The notes beneath the pieces were generated by a model. That model worked only from the letters and a program-made list of their open reading frames with translations. It made no database searches and was not told the DNA's origin. The position numbers and the translations under genes are program-made. Source: Labrys wisconsinensis (lineage in GTDB: Bacteria > Pseudomonadota > Alphaproteobacteria > Rhizobiales > Labraceae). Taken from it: a DNA stretch of 64,000 bases. The stretch's first letter is position 1; each line of letters begins with the position of its first letter. The stretch is taken from positions 62,001-126,000 of the forward strand of contig NZ_JAUSVX010000013.1 in the NCBI RefSeq assembly GCF_030814995.1, given 5' to 3'. Shown here piece by piece: positions 58,549 to 64,000 of the stretch.

Positions 58549-59847
58549 ATGGACCAGCATCATCAGCCGCGCCGGGCCGGCATCAGCCGCCGCCGCTTCC
58601 TTGCCGGCGCATCCGCCGCCGCGGGCGCCGCGGCCCTCGGAGGCGCCTTTCCCTGCCCGGCCCTGGCGCAGGCGAAGGCCATCAACGTGCTGACGCTCGG
58701 CGAGGGCATTTTCGGCCAGCCCTTCGTCGACCTGGCGCCGGATTTCACCGCGGCGACCGGCATCAAGGTCAACCCCATCACCATGGGCTACAACGAGGCG
58801 ATCCAGAAACAGGCCGCCGCCTTCGCCGCCAAGAGCTCGGCCTATGACGTGGTCCAGATCGATTCGATCTACATCAAGGGCTATGCCAAGGCCGGCCACC
58901 TGCAGGCGCTGGACAGCCTGATCCCGAAGGCGGAGCTTGCCGACTATTTCAGCGACATCCCCATGACCTTCAAGGACATGTACGAGTCCGAGGGGCAGAC
59001 CTATGGCCTCGCCACGATCGGCAACTGCCAGCGCTTCGTCTACAACGAGGCGCACCTGAAGGCGGTCGGCCTCGGCGCGCCCCAGACCTGGGACGAGCTG
59101 CTCGCCGCCGCGCAGAAGGTGGTCGACCCGGCCGCCAACCGCTTCGGCTTCGTCGCCGGCACGGAGCGCCTGGCCAAGGCCTTCTCGGTGTGGCTGCCGA
59201 TCTTCTGGGCCAATGGCGGCGCTCTGTTCGACGACAAGCTGCATCCGGTCTTCGCCGACGAGACCGGCATCGACGCCCTCGCCTTCTTGCTCGCGCTGGT
59301 CAAGACCATGCCGACCGGCGGGGCCGCGTATACCGAGGCCGACGAGACCAAGGCGATGGCCACCGGCCTCGGCACGCTCAACCCCGTCGCCTGGATCCCG
59401 GACGCCATTCTCACCGCCGATGCCGCCACGAAGCCGCAGCTCGCCAGCGGCGTGTCGCCCAAGGGCTCGGCCGTGCGGGCGCCGGTCATGGGCGGCCTCG
59501 GCCTCACCGTGTCCAAATATGCTGCGGATGCCGCGGCCGCGGCGCAGTACGTCGCCTGGTTCAACAGCCGCGACGTGCAGACGGCCAGGATCGTGCCGCA
59601 TGGCGGCCAGCCCTGCCGCAACTCGGCCTGGACCGCCAATGCCTCGGCCAAGCCCTGGTTCCCGGCCGTCGCCGAGAGCCTGAAAGTGGCCAAGGTCCGG
59701 CCGCAGCTGCCCGAATGGGGCGAGATCGACAACACGGTCGGCGTGCAGCTCAGCCGCGCCTTCGCCGGCGAGATCTCGCCGAAGGACGCGCTGGAGAGCG
59801 CCCAGAGATCGGTCGACGGCATCATGCGCGACGCGGGTTATTATTGA
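58549..59847 (+). CDS. ABC sugar transporter, Tat-exported substrate-binding protein
   Basis: A 432-residue periplasmic solute-binding protein of family 1 (MalE/UgpB-like). The Tat signal is ISRRRFLAGASAAAGAAALGG. The mature part begins KAINVLTLGEGIFGQPF and has ISPKDALESAQRSVDGIM at the end, the typical closing helix of this family. GAGGGGAGGAAAA is a strong ribosome site. It is the first of three transporter genes, with translational overlap into the permeases. The exact sugar or polyol cannot be read. Confidence 0.92.
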   Translation: MDQHHQPRRAGISRRRFLAGASAAAGAAALGGAFPCPALAQAKAINVLTLGEGIFGQPFVDLAPDFTAATGIKVNPITMGYNEAIQKQAAAFAAKSSAYDVVQIDSIYIKGYAKAGHLQALDSLIPKAELADYFSDIPMTFKDMYESEGQTYGLATIGNCQRFVYNEAHLKAVGLGAPQTWDELLAAAQKVVDPAANRFGFVAGTERLAKAFSVWLPIFWANGGALFDDKLHPVFADETGIDALAFLLALVKTMPTGGAAYTEADETKAMATGLGTLNPVAWIPDAILTADAATKPQLASGVSPKGSAVRAPVMGGLGLTVSKYAADAAAAAQYVAWFNSRDVQTARIVPHGGQPCRNSAWTANASAKPWFPAVAESLKVAKVRPQLPEWGEIDNTVGVQLSRAFAGEISPKDALESAQRSVDGIMRDAGYY

Positions 59848-60740
59848 TGGCGCTGCGCTCGCGAAGCGCCGCCCTCGCCTTCGTGGCGCCGAGCCTGGCG
59901 TGCCTCGCCGCCGTCATCGGCTACCCCCTGGCCGAAGCGGTCGCCACCAGCCTCCACCGCTGGAACCTGATCTCAGGGGTCCGGCGGTGGGCGGGCCTGC
60001 AGAACTATCTCGACATCGCCCAGGATCCGCAGACCGTGCGGGTGGCGGCCGTGACGCTGGTCTATACCGGGCTCGCGGTCGGCATCGAGCTTCTCATCGG
60101 CTTCGCCGTCGCTTTGCTGTTCCGCGAGGGGCTCGCCCGGCGGCTGCCGGGCTTCGCCCTGATGCGGGTGGTCGTCTGCGTGCCGATCGTGATCGCGCCG
60201 CTGATCTGGGCCTTCTATTTCCGCAGCCTGTACAGCCCGCAATTCGGCGCCTTCAACATGGTGCTCGGCTGGCTCGGCCTGCCGCCCGTGCCCTGGGTCA
60301 ACAGCCCCGACCTCGCCCTCTACGCTCTGGTGGTGGCGGACGCCTGGCAATGGACGCCCTTCATGTTCGCGGTGATCCTCGCCGGCATGCTGACCCTGCC
60401 GGGCGAGGTGGTCGAGGCGGCGCGGGTCGACGGCGCCACGCGCCTGCAGATCCTGCGGCTGGTGGAGCTGCCGCTGCTGCGGCCGATCCTGCTGGTCGCG
60501 GTGCTGCTCAGGCTGATCGATGCGATCAAGAACATCGACCTCGTCCTGGTCATCACCCAGGGCGGGCCGGGCACCAGCACCGAGATCCTCAACTTCTATG
60601 CGTATCGCACCAGCTTCCAGGACTTCCAGGTCGGCCGCGGCGCGGCGCTCGCCATGATCGTCCTGGCGCTGATCCTGGTCCTGGTCTTGCTGCTGCTCGG
60701 CACGCTGCGCCGCTTCAAGACGGCGGAGAGCGACGCGTGA
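59847..60740 (+). CDS. ABC sugar transporter permease 1 (MalF/UgpA type)
   Basis: A 297-residue inner-membrane permease with six helices and the EAA loop EAARVDGATRLQILRLVELPLLRP (about residue 190), which docks the ATPase. The ATG overlaps the stop of the binding-protein gene by one base (TGATG). It is the first of the two permeases that would form the channel. The loop is intact although no ATPase gene is encoded downstream. Confidence 0.93.
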   Translation: MALRSRSAALAFVAPSLACLAAVIGYPLAEAVATSLHRWNLISGVRRWAGLQNYLDIAQDPQTVRVAAVTLVYTGLAVGIELLIGFAVALLFREGLARRLPGFALMRVVVCVPIVIAPLIWAFYFRSLYSPQFGAFNMVLGWLGLPPVPWVNSPDLALYALVVADAWQWTPFMFAVILAGMLTLPGEVVEAARVDGATRLQILRLVELPLLRPILLVAVLLRLIDAIKNIDLVLVITQGGPGTSTEILNFYAYRTSFQDFQVGRGAALAMIVLALILVLVLLLLGTLRRFKTAESDA

Positions 60741-61507
60741 CGACGAAGCTGCTCTATGCCGCAGCGCTCCTCGCCTGCACCCTCGCCATGGTGCCGCCGC
60801 TCTGGGCGCTCACCGTCTCGCTCTCGGTCCAGGGCGGGCTCGGCCTCGACCATTACCGCGAGGTGCTGTCCCAGCCGCAGTTCTGGCGCGCGCTGTGGAA
60901 CTCCTTCGCCGCCGCCTCGTCCTGCACCCTCGCCTCGGTGCTGCTCGGCGCCTCCGCCGCCTATGGCATGACGCGTTTCGGCCACCGCTTCGAGGGGCTG
61001 GCGCTGGCGATCCTGGCGATGCGGATGATCCCGAGCATCGTGCTGGTCATCCCGTTCTATCTCTGGTTCCGCGATGCCGGGCTGCTCGACAGCATCCTCG
61101 GCCTCGCCGTGATCTATCTCACCTTCTCCGTGCCCTTCGCCATCTGGATGATCCGCGGCTTCTTCGCCGCCATCCCGCTCGATATCGACGAGGCGGCGCG
61201 CCTCGACGGCGCCGGCTCCTGGACCATCCTGTGGCGGGTGATCCTGCCGATCGCGGCGGCGCCGATCCTGACCACGGCGGTGCTGATCTTCTGCTTCTGC
61301 TGGAACGAGTTCCTGTTCGCGCTGGTGCTGACCGACCAGAGCGCCCTCACCTTCCTGCCGATGCTGATGCGCTACGTGCCGCCGCAGGGGCCGCTCTACG
61401 GCCAGATCTTCGCCGGCTCGACCCTCTATTTCGCCGTGCCGATCATCGCCATCGCGCTGATCCGCCGGCGACTGGAGAGCAGCTTCGCCGCCGGCGGCAC
61501 GAAATAG
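60737..61507 (+). CDS. ABC sugar transporter permease 2 (MalG/UgpE type)
   Basis: A 256-residue permease with the EAA loop DEAARLDGAGSWTILWRVILPIAAAP (about residue 155) and the LxxSF/AAYGMTRF block of MalG-type proteins. The start is GTG 60737, overlapping the stop of permease 1 by four bases. It is slightly shorter than average at the N-terminus. The operon should continue with an ATPase (MalK/UgpC type), but an SDR pseudogene follows, so the system must borrow an ATPase or be inactive. Confidence 0.92.
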   Translation: MTTKLLYAAALLACTLAMVPPLWALTVSLSVQGGLGLDHYREVLSQPQFWRALWNSFAAASSCTLASVLLGASAAYGMTRFGHRFEGLALAILAMRMIPSIVLVIPFYLWFRDAGLLDSILGLAVIYLTFSVPFAIWMIRGFFAAIPLDIDEAARLDGAGSWTILWRVILPIAAAPILTTAVLIFCFCWNEFLFALVLTDQSALTFLPMLMRYVPPQGPLYGQIFAGSTLYFAVPIIAIALIRRRLESSFAAGGTK

Positions 61508-61543
61508 CCGGCGGCCGCGCCTCACGATCCGAAGGAGGGGCCC

Positions 61544-61938
61544 ATGCCCCTGCTCGACGACAAGGTCTGCGTCATCACCGGCGGTTGCGGCAGCGTCGGC
61601 CTCGCCGCCGCGCGCCGCTTCCTCGCTGAGGGCGCGCGGGTGATGCTGGTCGACCGCGACACCGACCGCCTCGCCGCCGCCCGGGCCGGTCTCGATGCCG
61701 ACCGGGTCGAGACCTTCGCCGGCGACGTCGCCGATCCCACGGCCGTGCGCGGCTCCATCGAGGCGACCACGGCGCGCTGGCGGATTATGACGAGGAGGCC
61801 TTCGACCTGACCTACCGCATCCACGTCAAGGGCGCCTTCCTCGCCTGCAAGCACGGCGGCGCTGGGATGCGTGACGGCGGCAGCATTGTGGTGACGGCCA
61901 GCCTCGCCGGCCTGCGTGGCGGCGAGGGCGCCGGGCCT
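61544..61938 (+). pseudogene. SDR gene broken by an internal deletion and cut by a group II intron remnant
   Basis: It starts normally with GAAGGAGG, ATG 61544 and MPLLDDKVCVITGGCGSVGLAAARRFLAEGARVMLVDRD. After GSIEATTAR (near 61770) the frame ends at 61810. Another frame resumes with ALADYDEEAFDLTYRIHVKGAFLACKHGGAGM and GGSIVVTASLAGLRGGEGAGP, so the segment holding the NNAG and neighbouring residues has been deleted. Homology stops at about 61938, exactly where a maturase fragment on the other strand begins. The catalytic YxxxK part is absent. Confidence 0.85.
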
Positions 61939-62484
61939 GGGCCGGAATCCATACGAGAACCCGAGGAAGTCTTCCTCGTAGATCGCGTTCAGCACCGCAG
62001 CCGTCGCCCGTTGGACGATCTTGTCCTCCAGGGCGGCGACCGCCAGCGGACGCTGCCGGCCATCCGGCTTGGGGATATAGACCCGCCGGCTCGGCAACGC
62101 CCGATACGCTCCCCGCTGGACCCGCGCATGCAGGTCGGCGAGCTTGCGCTCGTGATCTGCTGCGTAGTCCTGCCAGGTCATCCCATCCACCCCGGCGGCC
62201 GCGCTCTTCTGCAGATCGAAGAACGCCTCCTCGACAAGCTCGATCCCGAGATGGTGGTAGAGCGCGGTGAATCTCTCCTTTTTCCTTTGCCTTGCGGCTT
62301 GCCGTATGCGGCCCAGCGCCTGGGACACGCTTGCCCGGTTCTGTGCCCGGCGCGTGCGGTTCCGGCCCGCATTTCCTTCGGTCGCCGCCCTTGGCTCCAC
62401 CGGCTCCGCAGCGGGGCGCCCCACCTTGTTCGTCGGCTTCACAGCTACTATGGCGGCGTCTGACTTCCCGCGCCCGTGCATCAT
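61939..62484 (-). pseudogene. group II intron reverse transcriptase/maturase, N-terminal fragment
   Basis: Reading leftwards from ATG 62484, about 180 residues match the start of intron-encoded reverse transcriptases: RFTALYHHLGIELVEEAFFDLQKSAAAGVDGMTWQDY, then RALPSRRVYIPKPDGRQRPLAVAALEDKIVQRATAAVLNAIYEEDFLGFSYGFRP. The protein stops matching at FRP (61939-61947), before the YADD catalytic block, thumb and endonuclease domains. It is inactive alone. It joins directly onto the SDR pseudogene. Confidence 0.88.
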
Positions 62485-62844
62485 CGGCTTCGGCTCCTCA
62501 CCTTCCCGATGCGGGCCGCCGCACGCGGAACGCGCGACGGTCAGACGCGGGATATCCCGGTTCCCGGTCAAGGAGCGTCTGCACATGCCAGGGTCTGCGA
62601 CCACGCCGGGCCAGACGGGAACTCGCATGTCGTGCCCGTCCATGCTGCCTTCCGCCCTGTCAAAGGCGTCGGCGCCCGGATTTATGCCTTTCGCGGCTCA
62701 ATGGCTGGCCTATGCACTCCCCTGCCGACGCTTCGCCATTGTCCTTACGAACAATTGCGCACGGCTCGGGGACGATGTGGATCGCTACTCCTTCATCGCA
62801 GTGGACTTCCACCACCTACTCCTTGCCGGTCTCCCGGCGCTCTG
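61939..62844 (-). mobile_element. truncated group II intron (5' RNA part plus maturase start)
   Basis: 62485-62844 lies upstream of the maturase start on the minus strand and has no coding content I recognise. Its GC-rich, hairpin-forming text is what the 5' domains of a group II intron look like. No intron 3' end (domains V and VI) or GTGYG 5' end is visible, so both ends are lost or diverged. It abuts 22 bp of the 69-bp palindromic element at 62845. Confidence 0.6.
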
Positions 62845-62866
62845 ACAGTGCATTTTATTGATGCAA
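62845..62866. repeat. 69-bp palindromic element, truncated copy E
   Basis: TGACAGTGCATTTTATTGATGC is identical to the left core of the consensus, but the sequence to its left is the intron remnant and to its right (AAAAGGAC...) unrelated. The remaining stretch to 63129 holds no recognisable gene. Confidence 0.75.
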
Positions 62867-63129
62867 AAGGACGAGGCACTATCTCGGCGCCGCGCCGGGC
62901 CGAAAGGACCGGGCGCCCGCTCGGCCCCGCAACCTGGCCCGCCAGGTTGGAGGTAGCGACTGACCGCGCCATGACCCAGCGTAAGCTAGGGCCGCGGTCG
63001 GAGTCAAATAAGCTTCTTTCCTACCACAGGGTTATACAAGTATTTATCACGCAGCACGTGGCATAGATTCAAGTCCTTGCCCATCGACCAATTCGTATGA
63101 CCGTCCCCCCGCCCTCGCCAACTGCGAAT

Positions 63130-63531
63130 TCAATATCCTTTTGACGCCCGACGGCTGGACACCTCGGAAATTCTCACCCTCAGCCGGGTGATCGCTTCTT
63201 CAAGTTTAACCCAGTCTTCGAAAGATTTATTCAAATCGATTTCGATGACTGGATCTATGCCCGCCTTGGCAGCGGGACCTGCATGAAGATGGATAAGGAC
63301 ACACTTGTCCTGCAGAGTGATATCTTCGACAAGATCGTAACCTTCCAATCGGGGGATACTCGTCTCAGTGTGGAGTCCATCCAGGCCTAGTCTGAAGTCT
63401 TGCTCGTCGGGTTCGGGGTCCATATCGATCGTGACGTATGTTTTTGGATCAAACCGATCATCGGCGAATCCGACAACCAGAATGTCATTCTCATCGTATT
63501 CGGCGTGAATGACGTTTGCCAGGAATTTCAT
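63130..63531 (-). CDS. Imm10-like immunity protein
   Basis: A 133-residue acidic cytosolic protein: MKFLANVIHAEYDENDILVVGFADDRFDPKTYV, then PDEQDFRLGLDGLHTE, LEGYDLVEDITLQDKCVLIHLH and a C-terminal helix. The VGFADD, EQDxxLG-D and late 'G...I.L' pattern fit the Imm10 family of immunity proteins that neutralise polymorphic toxins. GAGGA lies seven bases before ATG 63531. The gene is AT-rich relative to the window, as such cassettes often are. The toxin is not in the window. Assignment is from recalled family pattern. Confidence 0.62.
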   Translation of the reverse strand: MKFLANVIHAEYDENDILVVGFADDRFDPKTYVTIDMDPEPDEQDFRLGLDGLHTETSIPRLEGYDLVEDITLQDKCVLIHLHAGPAAKAGIDPVIEIDLNKSFEDWVKLEEAITRLRVRISEVSSRRASKGY

Positions 63532-63622
63532 CTTTGATTCCTCTTGAGATATTTTCTCTATAGTGCCGATAGAATAGCACATCTCTGCAAGAGATAGCGT
63601 TCATTGGGTTAATAAGTCAAAT

Positions 63623-63877
63623 TTACACTTTATTTTCAGGACAGACACTTCGATTATAATGGTGTATATTTAGTTGTATTTTCCGAATGAGATTGTATAC
63701 ACTCAGGAATTGAGTATTTTTATCCATATGCAACCTATCCATGCTAAGCCTCGAATCTGGCTCATGGGCTACGTCACGAGTGACATAATTGTCGGGATCG
63801 TGAGAGTCATCAATGAACTCAACCGTCAGCCCCTCACCATCATTTTCCACATGGATATAACTCACCGAGAAGCTCAT
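63623..63877 (-). CDS. Imm10-like immunity protein, truncated paralogue
   Basis: An 84-residue protein homologous to the first 80 residues of its neighbour: YIHVENDGEGLTVEFIDDSHDPDNYVTRDV and EPDSRLSMDRLHMDKN align with VIHAEYDENDILVVGFADD... and EPDEQDFRLGLDGLHTE. It stops after SVYNLIRKIQLNIHHYNRS, without the last 50 residues. GGAGG lies eight bases before ATG 63877, so it is probably translated. It is either a decayed duplicate or a short divergent immunity variant. The remaining bases to 64000 hold no gene I can support. Confidence 0.55.
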   Translation of the reverse strand: MSFSVSYIHVENDGEGLTVEFIDDSHDPDNYVTRDVAHEPDSRLSMDRLHMDKNTQFLSVYNLIRKIQLNIHHYNRSVCPENKV

Positions 63878-64000
63878 TTTCTCATCCTCCGACGTGGAGT
63901 GGCCTTCCAGAACCGAGTCTTCCCATCTTGACGCCACTGATAAATGATCGTTGCACCGGTTCTTGTCACGGCAGTATTCATCGCGCCCTTACACCTGCTG

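Overview
The window is high-GC DNA (roughly two thirds G+C in the conserved parts) from an alphaproteobacterium, most likely of the order Hyphomicrobiales (Rhizobiales). The evidence is the gene set murA, DUF2948, hisD, UPF0262 and LMW phosphatase, an Rhizobiales-style complement of small exported proteins, and rhizobial-type palindromic repeats built on GGATCAAGTCCGGCC. I cannot fix the genus. One tRNA gene (Thr, GGT) is present; there is no rRNA or CRISPR array.

Layout. 0.2-1.2 kb: an AT-richer DUF1796-like gene broken by one in-frame stop. 1.5-12 kb: mostly housekeeping (tRNA-Thr, murA, a TPR protein, a cold-shock protein, an SbmA/YddA-like ABC exporter, the hisD cluster and an L,D-transpeptidase). 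12.4-19.2 kb: an iron block, efeU-efeO-efeB plus a second, cupredoxin-less EfeO/EfeM, followed by poxB and dps. 19.4-28.4 kb: a GMC oxidoreductase, a thiolase/ketosynthase pair divergent from an HxlR regulator over a large nested palindrome, and an exported GH16 glycosidase with an exported beta-helix protein. 28.4-36.4 kb: two TetR-controlled efflux units (a lone MFS pump; an EmrA/EmrB pair) around an ArsR/AHSA1/MAPEG cluster.

36.7-45.3 kb is an accessory detoxification block: nine leftward enzyme genes (two MDR oxidoreductases, two glutathione transferases, an SDR, a DJ-1-like protein, an EthD protein, an alpha/beta hydrolase and a muconolactone-isomerase-like protein). The two leftward groups start from two nearly identical promoters, each with the same upstream 32-bp motif. 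A GlxA/FtrA-type AraC regulator sits beside one of them, so I read the block as one regulon. Next come an RcnR/DmeF nickel-cobalt efflux pair, regulators, a frameshifted SDR remnant, and a two-gene cassette at 50.5-51.6 kb (an exported peptide of NALSI-type repeats coupled to an ADYC-domain protein) whose function is unknown to me.

52-64 kb: a transposase-like orphan, a DUF1254/DUF1214 protein, a PadR-HAAS-GIN module, LysR and HD-domain genes, and a sugar ABC importer lacking its ATPase. The importer is followed by an SDR pseudogene cut by a truncated group II intron maturase. The right edge is AT-rich and carries two homologous Imm10-like immunity genes, one truncated, which suggests a polymorphic-toxin locus continuing beyond the window.

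A 69-bp palindromic element (three good copies, one degenerate copy and fragments) is scattered through 31-63 kb only, marking this half of the window as the more plastic one.
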